Assembly: GCA_024277285.1 (NCBI GenBank)
Contig: JAJRVM010000378.1
Span: 1 to 23,196 of the forward strand
DNA: 23,196 bases
Origin: Planctomycetota bacterium
GTDB lineage: Bacteria; Planctomycetota; Planctomycetia; Pirellulales; Pirellulaceae
Direction of reading: 5' to 3'
Shown here: positions 1 through 8,008 of the stretch, piece by piece
Layout: each line of letters opens with the position of its first letter
How positions within the stretch are numbered: the stretch's first letter is position 1
Position numbers and translations under genes: made by a program
The notes under the pieces: model-generated
What the model was told of the DNA's origin: nothing
Databases searched by the model: none
The model's input: only the letters and a program-made list of their open reading frames with translations

Positions 1-461
1 CACATCGAGCCGCGTTGCATCGCCCTCGGCATGCGCCGGTTTGAACCGACAGCGCGCACAAACAGCGCACGGTGCAACCACATCAAACCGTCTACGGTAC
101 TGGCTGAGCCTGGAATCAGCTCACCGAAGAAAAGACAATCATAGAAGACCTGCCCTTTTGTCCATTGGAGAATCCGTCTTTCTGAGAACCTGCCCCAAAA
201 GAAATCGGCTCTCTCGAAGAAACCCAATCGAAGCGTGCGACAGCGAACGCTCGTTGCCCACTAAGCCTATCGCACCCCGACTAAGTTGCGTTCTATCACG
301 CCAATCGACGAAGTCAATCAAGTTCAGTCAAGTTTCTTGACATTTCTTCATCGCTCAACTTTTCGTCCACGCATGGATTTTGTTCGGAATTGACGCGCGC
401 TGCGTGTAAGCACTTCGGTGGCAGTTGTCTGATCGCAACGCACTCCACCGAGCGCTATTCC

Positions 462-553
462 TTGCCCGTAATGTTCTTTGCCCTTTGCTGTGTTCGTGCT
501 CATGGATGCCGTTTTGCCGGTTCTCCTTGAAGGGCAAAGAAAATTGCGGGCAA
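462..553. repeat. Large 24-bp inverted repeat
   Basis: The arm at 462-485 pairs with the arm at 530-553 at 22 of 24 positions. The inner 12 bases (TTCTTTGCCCTT against AAGGGCAAAGAA) are a perfect match. The loop is 44 bases. The right arm is followed by a run of seven A, so reading on the minus strand the stem is preceded by T-rich sequence. It could be a cruciform, part of a structured RNA, or a remnant of a small inverted-repeat element. Confidence 0.75.
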
Positions 554-563
554 AAAAAGTTCT

Positions 564-606
564 CCCAGGGTGCGCTCCGCGACTGCGCCGCGGCGCGACC
601 CTTGGG
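564..606. repeat. GC-rich imperfect hairpin
   Basis: The ends CCCAGGGTGCGC and GCGCGACCCTTGGG pair apart from two single-base bulges. They enclose a GC-rich centre with GCGCTCCGCG and GCGCCGCGGCGC. It lies 10 bases right of the 24-bp inverted repeat. Confidence 0.5.
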
Positions 607-679
607 ATCTGGAGTACAACCGTTTCGCGGTAAAAAACCGGGCCACAGCCAATCCGATTTCGAACGACAATGACCTCTG

Positions 680-735
680 CTTCCGTTTTGGCAGTGCAAG
701 TGATTTGCAAGCTGCGCAGCTTTCCAAAACGGAGG
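680..735. repeat. Inverted repeat, 12-bp arms
   Basis: CTTCCGTTTTGG at 680-691 pairs with CCAAAACGGAGG at 724-735 at 11 of 12 positions. The loop holds a smaller palindrome (TGCAA, five bases, TTGCA). Weaker similarity continues outward on both sides. The right arm directly abuts the next inverted repeat. Confidence 0.6.
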
Positions 736-810
736 CGGGTGTCGTTGGTTGTCGTGTGGCACAGGCTGAGCGAGCACCATGTGATGTAATCCCAACCAAC
801 CGGACACCCG
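736..810. repeat. Inverted repeat, 16-bp arms with a 2-base bulge
   Basis: CGGGTGTC plus GTTGGTTG at 736-751 pairs perfectly with CAACCAAC (793-800) and GACACCCG (803-810), leaving only CG at 801-802 unpaired. The loop is 41 bases. A further short stem (CGTGTT at 822-827, AACACG at 840-845) follows. Confidence 0.65.
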
Positions 811-1077
811 CGAGCGGAGCCCGTGTTCGTTAAAGCGGCAACACGCGTGCAAATGGAACGTAGAGCACTCACATCCGTTCGCGAACGTAAAGGCGTCTAC
901 CCCCATACAAGTCACCGACGACCACGCCGATGCCCACTCGCTCAGGAAAGTGCTACCCAACCGGTTCCCAAGAACAAGAATAGGTGATGAACCTGATCGT
1001 GTGCCACTGGAGGGCGCGCAAGGGTGACCGACCGGTATTCGACCGTCAGCAGGTCACGTTCGAGCTTCTCGGCCCAA

Positions 1078-1908
1078 TCACGTCGCTGGTTGATCGGGCG
1101 CGGTCGCTTGTGTGGGCACTCCCAACGTGGCAGTGGGAGCCGGTACGCCAGCAACGGTTGCGACCGGCAGCATGATCGTGAACGCCGTCCCTTTTCCGAC
1201 CGTGCTTTGCACGCGAATGCGTCCGCGATGCGATTCAACGATGTTACGACAGGACGACAGGCCCAATCCGGTACCCCCCTTGCCGGTTTCGTCGGGCCCA
1301 TCCTTCGTGCTGTAGAACGGATCAAATATCCGTGGCAGCTGATCCGCCGGAATCCCGGCGCCATTATCCCGCACGACGATCACCATCATATTGCTTTGCG
1401 GATCGTGGTCTAGCTTGATCAGCAGGTGTCCGCCTTTCGACATGGCCTGACGCGCGTTGATTAACAAGTTGAGCAGGATCTGCTGGATTTGGTTCGCGTT
1501 GACCATTGCTTCGGGAACGTCGCCGATCTGCCGGTCGACGTTGATGCGGTATTTGTTCATTTCCCGTTCCAACAGCACCATCGCGTCATCAATCAGCTTG
1601 GCCAGGTCCGTCGACTCGAACCCGTCGGACCGATTTCGGGCTACGCCGAGTATTGAATTCGTAATTCGTGCCGCTTTTTCGCCGGCGGTGAGAATCTTGC
1701 CAAGTGCCTTGTCGCGCGTGGCATCGTCGCGGCATCGCAGTCCCATCTTGGCGTAATTGATGATGGTCATCAGGACATTATTGAATTCGTGCGTCGTCGT
1801 GCTGACCAATTCGCCCAGCGAAGTGAGCTTTTGCGCATGTTGCAACTGCCGAGTCAGAATTTCAATCTGCTGCTCGAGGGATGGACGGTCCTGGGTGCCA
1901 TTTGACAT
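1078..1908 (-). CDS. Soluble sensor histidine kinase (NtrB/ZraS-like core)
   Basis: A two-component histidine kinase of about 276 residues that should autophosphorylate on His and pass phosphate to a response regulator. It begins with a short coiled coil (about residues 9-30), then the HisKA phosphoacceptor motif HEFNN with His at residue 40. The N box (QQILLNLLINAR), G1 box (DNGAGIPAD), F box (IFDPFYSTK) and G2 box (GGTGLGLSS) follow in order, and the tail is rich in Ala, Pro and Thr. There is no transmembrane segment or obvious sensor domain, so input probably comes from a partner protein in the cytoplasm. No response regulator is adjacent. I chose the ATG at 1908. A GTG four codons upstream (1920) is possible and neither has a strong Shine-Dalgarno sequence. 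Confidence 0.88.
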   Translation of the reverse strand: MSNGTQDRPSLEQQIEILTRQLQHAQKLTSLGELVSTTTHEFNNVLMTIINYAKMGLRCRDDATRDKALGKILTAGEKAARITNSILGVARNRSDGFESTDLAKLIDDAMVLLEREMNKYRINVDRQIGDVPEAMVNANQIQQILLNLLINARQAMSKGGHLLIKLDHDPQSNMMVIVVRDNGAGIPADQLPRIFDPFYSTKDGPDETGKGGTGLGLSSCRNIVESHRGRIRVQSTVGKGTAFTIMLPVATVAGVPAPTATLGVPTQATAPDQPAT

Positions 1909-2018
1909 GTGGAGAATCACTTTCCAACTTCGAAGCCAAAACCTGCGAGTTCCTGGTGAGTGTAGGCGGTGCGCCTATCTTTACTCGCTTGCCGCATTCG
2001 GTGTGACTGTCATGTTTT

Positions 2019-2051
2019 GCCCCATAGCCGCGGCTTAACTCGTTGTGGGGC
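2019..2051. terminator. Hairpin with T-rich 3' flank between divergent genes
   Basis: GCCCCA at 2019-2024 pairs with TGGGGC at 2046-2051. An inner palindrome (AGCCGCGGCT) lies in the loop and CTTTCGTTTAG follows on the plus strand. It looks like a terminator for plus-strand transcription, although no plus-strand gene ends nearby. It would lie in the 5' leader of the minus-strand kinase. A second small hairpin (TAGGCG, GTG, CGCCTA) sits at 1963-1977. Confidence 0.35.
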
Positions 2052-2090
2052 TTTCGTTTAGCGCTCTCTAGACGTATCGGAGAACCGAAC

Positions 2091-2119
2091 TGGGCAACTG
2101 AAACCGAAGCCGGTATAAT
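2091..2119 (+). promoter_or_regulatory. Sigma-70-type promoter for the 86-residue gene
   Basis: A perfect TATAAT at 2114-2119 lies 17 bases after TGGGCA (2091-2096, four of six matches to TTGACA). Transcription would start near 2126, giving a leader of about 50 bases before the ATG at 2176. Confidence 0.6.
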
Positions 2120-2175
2120 CCGCCCGACTGGAACTGGTAACAGCCACGGACTTATGGCGAATTAGGGGAGCTGGG

Positions 2176-2436
2176 ATGCACACAGTCGAACTATTGGAAG
2201 AAGCTTGCGGGGTTGCTGAGTACCTTGGGTACCGAACACGGCAAGAGTGGTTGGGTGGAAGCGGCGGCGGAGCATGTGAATTTGCCGGGCAGAAATGGAT
2301 CTTCATCGACCTGGCTCTGAACGCCATCGAGCAGTTAGAGCAGGTGACCGATGCCTTGCGCACCGATCCGGGGATCCACCTGGCCAGTGTCTCACCACCC
2401 CTGCAGCAATTGCTCGGACTCTGTCGCGCCGCGTGA
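2176..2436 (+). CDS. Small protein of unknown function, planctomycete-type
   Basis: An 86-residue soluble protein. I do not recognise a named domain. The middle contains a Gly-rich segment followed by a compact block (GGSGGGACEFAGQKWIFID) and then an amphipathic helix with Leu, Ile and Glu. Similar short proteins are common among unannotated planctomycete genes, but this is from memory and not from a search. Support for coding: a perfect TATAAT promoter 57 bases upstream, a strong Shine-Dalgarno sequence (AGGGGAG) at proper spacing before the ATG, and a composition like a real protein. An overlapping minus-strand frame (2058-2459) is rejected because it is rich in Ser, Arg and Cys and has no such signals. 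The single Cys and the absence of a signal peptide suggest a cytoplasmic role. Confidence 0.75.
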   Translation: MHTVELLEEACGVAEYLGYRTRQEWLGGSGGGACEFAGQKWIFIDLALNAIEQLEQVTDALRTDPGIHLASVSPPLQQLLGLCRAA

Positions 2437-2682
2437 AGCTCCCGCTCGGTGGCGGCCATCGCGAGCCGTTGGAACGTGAGCGACTTGGGCCAAGTTGCTG
2501 CCGGTGGTCACGACGGTTTTCGTTCCTAATAGACGCCAGCTGTGCTCGGGCACTTGGTCGGAAGCTGCCAGATCTCGCCGGCTGGCCACTTGTCTGTGGC
2601 GCCAAATTGACTGACCGCTTGCGGAACAAGCACTGGATAAGCATGCCACGCACGCGGGCCGAGTTATTACTAGCCCACAGCC

Positions 2683-2710
2683 AGCGCCGGTTGCCAAACC
2701 ACCTGGCGCT
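2683..2710 (-). terminator. Probable nadD terminator hairpin
   Basis: AGCGCC at 2683-2688 pairs with GGCGCT at 2705-2710, with a 16-base loop, directly downstream of the nadD stop codon on the minus strand. There is no clear T-tract, so termination is only suggested. The remaining convergent spacer (2437-2682) shows no gene. Confidence 0.35.
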
Positions 2711-2712
2711 CT

Positions 2713-3342
2713 TCAGGACGAGTGATACAAGCGATGGGTTTGGATGTACTTTTCGACGGCGCGTGGCGTTCGATAGCGGATGCTCTGGCCAGCCGCCACG
2801 CGTTGCCGCAAATCGCTGCTTGCCAATTCAATGATCGGCATCGTTACCAGATAATTCTTCAGCAGAGCCAGCCGCTGAACGTCGACCAGATGCCGCAGCG
2901 ATTCGTAGGACGGTTCGGGTGCACCCGTGCGCCGGACCACGACCGGCACGGACAGTTCACAGATCTGTTGTGGATTGCGCCAGTGGGGCAAGTCTTCCAG
3001 CGAGTCGGCACCCATCAAGAAGAACAGTTCTGTTTGCGGAAGCTGTTGATGAATAGTTTCGAGCGTCTCATACGTGTAGCTGACACCACCCCGATCAATT
3101 TCCAAGGTGTTAACGCTCAGCCGTTCGTGTCCACCGATGGCCAATCGCAACATCTCGATACGATGCCGAGCGGAGGTTGGAGGCTGACGCAGCTTGTGTG
3201 GGGCCGAGGCGGCTGGGAGCAGCCAGATCTGGTCGAGATCGCATTGTTCGCGGCACGATTCTGCTAGTAGCAGATGTCCGTAGTGGATGGGATCGAAGCT
3301 GCCGCCAAGAATGCCCAAGCGTCTTGGTGGAGGGTTGTTCAT
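2713..3342 (-). CDS. nadD: Nicotinate-nucleotide adenylyltransferase
   Basis: NadD transfers AMP from ATP to nicotinate mononucleotide, forming deamido-NAD in the cytoplasm, the common step of de novo and salvage NAD synthesis. At 209 residues it has normal family length. The nucleotidyltransferase signature GSFDPIHYGHL is at residues 14-24 with the HxGH catalytic pair His20 and His23. The typical NadD blocks LPAASAPHK (42-50), GADSLEDLPHW (111-121) and the ISSTxIR-like ASSDLRQR (174-181) follow, then the usual C-terminal Tyr-rich end. The ATG at 3342 fits the family's N-terminus just before the first beta strand. It converges with the small 86-residue gene and diverges from priA across a 262-base spacer in which I see no convincing promoter. 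Confidence 0.95.
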   Translation of the reverse strand: MNNPPPRRLGILGGSFDPIHYGHLLLAESCREQCDLDQIWLLPAASAPHKLRQPPTSARHRIEMLRLAIGGHERLSVNTLEIDRGGVSYTYETLETIHQQLPQTELFFLMGADSLEDLPHWRNPQQICELSVPVVVRRTGAPEPSYESLRHLVDVQRLALLKNYLVTMPIIELASSDLRQRVAAGQSIRYRTPRAVEKYIQTHRLYHSS

Positions 3343-3604
3343 GGTCGGTACCAGGTCACCACGTGTCGGTTTTCAGGCGTCGCAGGTCGAGCTGCCACTA
3401 CGGATGTCGGGAATTGTGTGAATGCTCGAGCGTGTCTGGCAATTTGAGAGTCACCGGGTATGGTAGACGATCATCGCGACGCAAACCAGCACTGCGGTGA
3501 TTCCTCTTCACTCCCTCGCCCCTGGGACCGGTCGATTGGTTACACTGGAGATCTGCACGGAATTCGATGGTGATCGGCGATGCGTGAGTGGATACGAGGA
3601 GCAG

Positions 3605-5890
3605 ATGGGCGAGCAACAAAAGGACCTATTCGACAAGCAACCGCCCCCTTGGGAATTAGACGATCAGCGTGAAGTCTGTGTGGGAGAGGTGGTATTTGCG
3701 GAGTTCCCGTTTGGCCCGTACGACTACGAGATTCCGGAGCCATTGCGGGCGGCGGTGCGTGAGGGCGTGCGGGTTGAGGTGCCCTTGGGGCGAGGCAATC
3801 GCAAACGGATCGGCTATTGCGTCAAGATCACGAACTTACCGACTGCGGCGCGGCGTCTCAAGCCGATTGCGAAAGTGGTCGATACCGAGTCGTTGTTGTC
3901 CGCGTCAATGCTGCATCTGACGCAGTGGATGTCGGACCACTACCTCTGTCCGCTGGGGCAGGTCCTTGAGGCGGTGGTGCCGGCGGGGGTGCGTGGTGGA
4001 GCGGGCACGCGGGAGGTGATTTATTTGCAAGTGCCGACTTCGATCGTGGCTCGGCTCACCCAATTAAAACTACCACCCAAGCAGGCCCGCGCCTTGCAAA
4101 TCTTGGCGATGGCTCCCAAGCCGATGACTCCCGCGGATCTGGCGGCAGCGGTCGGATGCACGCAGGCGCCCATTACTTCATTGCGGCGCAAGGAGTTAGT
4201 GGTCGAGCAACGGCAGCGCGTGCATCTGGGCGTGCAGGAGACGGGTGTTGTACAACGCGAGCAGCATCTGACGCTCAACAGTGACCAGCAGCGCGTGTTG
4301 GATGCGATTCTCCTGCCGTTGCGCGAGTCGCGGCACGAGGCGATTGTGGTTCATGGGGTTACCGGTAGCGGCAAGACCGAAGTCTACATTCGCGCGATTG
4401 ACGAAGTGATTCAATACGGGCGGCAGGCGATCGTCTTGGTGCCGGAGATCAGTTTGACGCCACAAACCCGAGTGCGTTTTCAGTCTCGATTCGATCGTGT
4501 CGCCGTCTTGCACAGTCACTTGACTCCTCCGGAACGCCATTGGCATTGGCAACAGATCGCCTTGGGCAATATCCAGGTCGTGGTCGGAGCGCGCAGTGCC
4601 GTGTTCGCGCCGACGCCGAACCTCGGCTTGATCGTGCTGGACGAGGAGCATGACGCGTCGTTCAAGCAGGACAAAGCACCACGCTACCATGCTCGCGATG
4701 TCGCACTGCAACGCGCTCGCCGCGAGAACGTACCGGTCGTACTCGGTTCGGCCACGCCGTCGCTGGAGACGTGGCATGAAACGCAAGGCGGCCGTTTTCG
4801 GCTGTTGGAGATGCCGCGTCGCGTGGCGTTCTTGCCGCTGCCCGATGTGGCGACTGTTGACTTGCGTACGCAACGCCAGGGACGACACCGGCGGGGTGCG
4901 ATCAGCCAACCGTTGTACCAGGCCGTTCAAGCGGCCTTGCGCGACGGGGGGCAAGTGATTCTGCTGTTGAATCGGCGTGGCTTTTCGACCACGATCCAGT
5001 GCCCCGATTGCGGCCATGTGGTGAAGTGTCCCGATTGCGACATCACATTGACGCACCACCGCGAAGGCGAGAAGGCGGTATGCCACTATTGCGATTACGT
5101 GATCGCGGCGCCTCCCAAGTGTCCGGAGTGCGGTTTTGAAGGGATTCGCTATTCGGGGCTCGGCACACAAAAGCTGGAAGCGGAAGTCCGTTCGCGGTTT
5201 CCCGATATCCCCTGTTTGCGGATGGACAGCGACTCGATGGCCAAGCCGGGGAGTCATGAACGCGCGTTGGCTCAATTCCGTTCTGGTGACGTGAAGATCT
5301 TGGTGGGTACCCAAATGATCGCCAAAGGGCTCGATTTTCCCAACGTCACTCTGGTCGGCGTCATCAATGCGGATACCGCACTCCATTTTCCCGACTTTCG
5401 AGCTGCAGAGCGAACGTTTCAACTGGTGACTCAGGTGGCGGGCCGCACCGGGCGTGGAGAGCGCGGAGGACGCGTTATCGTGCAAACGTACAGCCCTGAC
5501 CATCCGGCGATCCTGGCCGCGCAGCGGCATGACTACGCGATGTTTGCCCAGGGCGAAATGCCGATACGATCGGAGTTCGGTTATCCGCCCTACCGGGACA
5601 TGGTCCGAATCGTGGTGCGTGGGCCGGTCGTGACGACGGTCGAGCAATTTGCGGAGCATATCGCCGAGCGACACCGTCAAGAGGCGGAGCAGTTGCAGTT
5701 AACGCCGCGCATTTTGGGGCCTGTCGCCGCACCGATCCCCCGCATTCGTGGTCACTTTCGCTTTCATGTCTTGCTCTACCACACGGGGCATGACGAGTTG
5801 TTGCAGATCGTGCGGTCGGCCACGCAAACGCTCAAATCCCCGCAGAACGTGATCTGGACCGTCGACGTCGATCCGGTCGATATGCTCTGA
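3605..5890 (+). CDS. priA: Primosomal replication-restart helicase PriA
   Basis: PriA is a 3'-5' superfamily 2 DNA helicase that binds abandoned forks and D-loops and reloads the replisome. From the ATG at 3605 it is 761 residues, normal for the family. The N-terminal DNA-binding domain (VVFAEFPFGPYDYEIP) is followed by the Walker A motif GVTGSGKT (residues 251-258) and the Walker B box DEEH (346-349). Eight zinc-binding cysteines are all present as four CxxC pairs (466/469, 475/478, 493/496, 506/509). Helicase motifs V and VI (GTQMIAKGLDFPNV, QVAGRTGRG) complete the core. The frame stays open upstream to a GTG at 3497, but 3605 has GAGGAG just upstream and gives the usual N-terminus. Confidence 0.96.
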   Translation: MGEQQKDLFDKQPPPWELDDQREVCVGEVVFAEFPFGPYDYEIPEPLRAAVREGVRVEVPLGRGNRKRIGYCVKITNLPTAARRLKPIAKVVDTESLLSASMLHLTQWMSDHYLCPLGQVLEAVVPAGVRGGAGTREVIYLQVPTSIVARLTQLKLPPKQARALQILAMAPKPMTPADLAAAVGCTQAPITSLRRKELVVEQRQRVHLGVQETGVVQREQHLTLNSDQQRVLDAILLPLRESRHEAIVVHGVTGSGKTEVYIRAIDEVIQYGRQAIVLVPEISLTPQTRVRFQSRFDRVAVLHSHLTPPERHWHWQQIALGNIQVVVGARSAVFAPTPNLGLIVLDEEHDASFKQDKAPRYHARDVALQRARRENVPVVLGSATPSLETWHETQGGRFRLLEMPRRVAFLPLPDVATVDLRTQRQGRHRRGAISQPLYQAVQAALRDGGQVILLLNRRGFSTTIQCPDCGHVVKCPDCDITLTHHREGEKAVCHYCDYVIAAPPKCPECGFEGIRYSGLGTQKLEAEVRSRFPDIPCLRMDSDSMAKPGSHERALAQFRSGDVKILVGTQMIAKGLDFPNVTLVGVINADTALHFPDFRAAERTFQLVTQVAGRTGRGERGGRVIVQTYSPDHPAILAAQRHDYAMFAQGEMPIRSEFGYPPYRDMVRIVVRGPVVTTVEQFAEHIAERHRQEAEQLQLTPRILGPVAAPIPRIRGHFRFHVLLYHTGHDELLQIVRSATQTLKSPQNVIWTVDVDPVDML

Positions 5891-5909
5891 AGCTGCTCTG
5901 GTTCCCGCC

Positions 5910-5949
5910 GGCCACTGCCCGTAGAATATGGCCACTGCCCGTGGAATAG
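5910..5949. repeat. 20-bp tandem duplication
   Basis: Two adjacent 20-base units (5910-5929 and 5930-5949) beginning GGCCACTGCCCGT are identical at 18 of 20 positions. They lie 19 bases after the priA stop codon. Confidence 0.8.
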
Positions 5950-5952
5950 GGT

Positions 5953-5970
5953 CGACAAGCTTTCTTGTCG
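5953..5970 (+). terminator. Hairpin downstream of priA
   Basis: CGACAAG, loop CTTT, CTTGTCG forms a perfect 7-bp stem followed by a C-rich run and not by a T-tract. A second 6-bp stem (CCGTGA at 6018-6023, TCACGG at 6030-6035) lies further on. These may end the priA transcript or sit in the leader of the next gene. Confidence 0.4.
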
Positions 5971-6110
5971 CCCCCCTGGGAGGTCGTGCATGGTCGGCGG
6001 GAGGCCTGTCGGCGGTACCGTGAGGCCAGTCACGGCACGTTCCGATCTCTAGGCGCAGTCTACACGGCCAGCGAAGTACCTATACAAGAATCTCGTTTTT
6101 TAGTGTTTTC

Positions 6111-7934
6111 ATGAGCTATCGGTCCATTAAACGCGTATTGGGTGAAACCAGCCTCGAACGCAAGTGTCGTTTGTTGTTTGGTGTTTGCCTGTTATTGCTG
6201 ATTGGCGGTGCGTTTTGGGGGATCGATCGGATCACCAGTCGGCTCGTCATTACGACCGCGCGCGAGCACTGTCATGACTTGACCGACATCATCATGATCA
6301 AAGTGCATTCGTTGCTCTTCGAGACCGATAGCGAGGTTCGGGCGCCGCTCGAAGAACGCATGAGCCGCGAGTGGTTGCAAGATATCATCGATAAGTTTGA
6401 GGAGAGTCAGGACTACCATTACGAGATCGTATCGCTGGAAACGAGCCAAGAGCTGGTCAATGTCAATCCCGTCGGTCCGCAAGACGAGCGGGAAGCCGAA
6501 TTGTTACGCGAGCTGGAGCGAAGAGTCAAACGGCAGTACGCCGCGCGCGTGCAGCAAAAGAAACCAGCATCGTCGGAGATGACCCTCCAGCAGGTATTGG
6601 GTGAAGATGAACCGGTTGAAGAACCGGAGTTCGTCGAGCGGCGACCGAAGGATGGTGGGGGCGAGTATCACTATTTTGAACCGGTGAACTTCCGGGAAAC
6701 CTGTCTCTTTTGCCACGGCAAGATCGACGTCGGCACGGAGTCGGCTTCCGATATCGGCACTTCCATGGCCGAACAGCCGCCGATGATAGCAGTCAAGGTG
6801 ATCTTGCCCTATGCAGAGACGGCGGACGCCATTCGCAGCTCGCGCGCGATTCTGATCGCCGTTGCGATCCTGACCGTTTTCCTCGCCATGGTGACGCTCT
6901 ATCTGATCGTCCGTTACGTGATCGTGAAACCGTTGCAACACCTGCGTGACGTGAGTGACGAAGTGAGTCGCGGCAAGTTGGAAGTGCGCGCCGAAATCTA
7001 CACCAATGACGAGTTCGAGGAATTGGCGCATTCGTTTAACCGGATGTTGCGGCACCTGACCGATGCGCAGGACGAGCTTCGTCGTGTGAATGCGGATCTG
7101 GATGGTAAGGTTGACGAACTGGCGCAGCTGAACATGCGGCTGTACGAAATGAACCGGTTGAAGGATGATTTTCTGGCCAATATGAGCCACGAGCTGCGCA
7201 CGCCGTTGAACAGTATTATCGGCTTTTCGGAAGTGTTGCAGTCGATCGACGCGCTCAACGACAAGCAGCGACGGTACGCAAGTAATATCCAGAAATCGGG
7301 CCGTGTGCTGCTGGAGATGATCAACGATATTCTGGACCTGGCCAAGATGGAAGCCGGAAAGATGGAGGTGCGCCCCTCGGAATTCCGCGTCGACACGTTG
7401 ATTCAAGCGCAGTGTGATATGGTACGCGCCTTGGCCGAGGACAAGAACATCGATCTGGTCGTCGACGTTAATCGCAGCCTGCCCCAGGTATATCAAGATC
7501 AAGCCAAACTGCAGCAGATCCTGACGAATCTGCTCTCCAATGCCATTAAATTCACGCCCGAAGGTGGCCGTATCGTCGTTTCAGCCGACCACGACAATGC
7601 CGGGCAGCTGGTGCTGACCGTGGCCGATACGGGTGTGGGAATCGCCGAAGAGGATCGTGATATTATCTTCGAGAAATTCCGCCAAAGCAGTTCCATTTTG
7701 GGTGAAGACGGGTTAACGCGTGAATACTCGGGCACCGGCTTGGGACTCTCGATTCTTAAGGAACTGTGTAAACTGCTTAACGGCGAAATCAGTTTTGAAA
7801 GTGAACTGGGGCAGGGGAGTACCTTTAAGGTTGTGCTCCCGTGGGTATCGGCGGATCGGTCGCCGCGCGAAAGTTTGCTCAACGCCCAGTTACACGATCT
7901 CGCGTCGCCCAAAGCGGATGAGTTCACGCAATGA
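6111..7934 (+). CDS. Membrane histidine kinase with haem-c DUF3365-type sensor
   Basis: A 607-residue two-component sensor kinase. A first membrane helix (about residues 22-42) and a second (about 244-266) enclose a ~200-residue periplasmic domain. This resembles the DUF3365/Tll0287 family: it holds one CxxCH haem c site (Cys198, Cys201, His202, sequence CLFCHGK). A HAMP linker and coiled coil follow. HisKA carries the phosphoacceptor His360 (MSHELRTPLN). The ATPase domain shows the N box (ILTNLLSNAIKFTP), G1 (ADTGVGIAEED), F (FEKFRQ) and G2 (GTGLGLSI) motifs. Covalent haem suggests it senses redox state or a gas ligand in the periplasm; this is inference. A Lys/Glu-rich, low-complexity stretch (about 140-180) sits before the haem motif. 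No response regulator is adjacent. The Shine-Dalgarno sequence is weak. Confidence 0.92.
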   Translation: MSYRSIKRVLGETSLERKCRLLFGVCLLLLIGGAFWGIDRITSRLVITTAREHCHDLTDIIMIKVHSLLFETDSEVRAPLEERMSREWLQDIIDKFEESQDYHYEIVSLETSQELVNVNPVGPQDEREAELLRELERRVKRQYAARVQQKKPASSEMTLQQVLGEDEPVEEPEFVERRPKDGGGEYHYFEPVNFRETCLFCHGKIDVGTESASDIGTSMAEQPPMIAVKVILPYAETADAIRSSRAILIAVAILTVFLAMVTLYLIVRYVIVKPLQHLRDVSDEVSRGKLEVRAEIYTNDEFEELAHSFNRMLRHLTDAQDELRRVNADLDGKVDELAQLNMRLYEMNRLKDDFLANMSHELRTPLNSIIGFSEVLQSIDALNDKQRRYASNIQKSGRVLLEMINDILDLAKMEAGKMEVRPSEFRVDTLIQAQCDMVRALAEDKNIDLVVDVNRSLPQVYQDQAKLQQILTNLLSNAIKFTPEGGRIVVSADHDNAGQLVLTVADTGVGIAEEDRDIIFEKFRQSSSILGEDGLTREYSGTGLGLSILKELCKLLNGEISFESELGQGSTFKVVLPWVSADRSPRESLLNAQLHDLASPKADEFTQ

Positions 7935-7937
7935 TGT

Positions 7938-7990
7938 CCGTTGCTGGCAACGGCAACGCTCCGAGGCAACGCTCCGAGGCAACGCTCCGA
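7938..7990 (+). repeat. Hairpin plus three 13-bp tandem repeats
   Basis: A hairpin (CCGTTG, loop CTGG, CAACGG, at 7939-7952 within the longer palindrome 7938-7953) is followed directly by three perfect copies of GGCAACGCTCCGA (7952-7964, 7965-7977, 7978-7990). They fill the short spacer between the kinase stop codon and the RNase HI start. Confidence 0.8.
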
Positions 7991-8008
7991 AAATGGAAAC
8001 AGGATTAC

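Larger units (their letters stand above)
1..1077. other. Gene-free region with strong inverted repeats
   Basis: I find no convincing gene here. Open frames of 60-200 codons exist on both strands but overlap one another, are rich in Ser, Arg, Cys and His, lack good ribosome binding sites and show no recognisable motif. Positions 327-341 form a small hairpin (GTCAAG, loop TTT, CTTGAC). From 462 to 810 there is a dense series of inverted repeats, listed separately. The left edge could contain the end or start of a gene lying outside the window, but nothing visible supports one. Confidence 0.6.

Noticed and set aside
2..340. Open plus-strand frame from the window edge to 340, possibly the end of a gene
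   Set aside because: Composition is rich in Ser and Arg, with no motif or domain, and the frame ends inside a small hairpin. It looks like chance.
348..960. Two overlapping minus-strand frames of 174 and 201 codons
   Set aside because: They overlap each other in different frames, are rich in Cys, His and Arg, and cover the inverted repeats, which would force unlikely peptides.
2058..2459. Minus-strand frame of 133 codons over the small 86-residue gene
   Set aside because: The plus-strand gene has promoter, ribosome binding site and protein-like composition; the minus frame has none of these.
4196..5680. 494-codon minus-strand frame inside priA
   Set aside because: It is the mirror frame of a highly biased GC-rich gene. 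priA is certain from its motifs, and the mirror frame is Arg- and His-rich with no domain.
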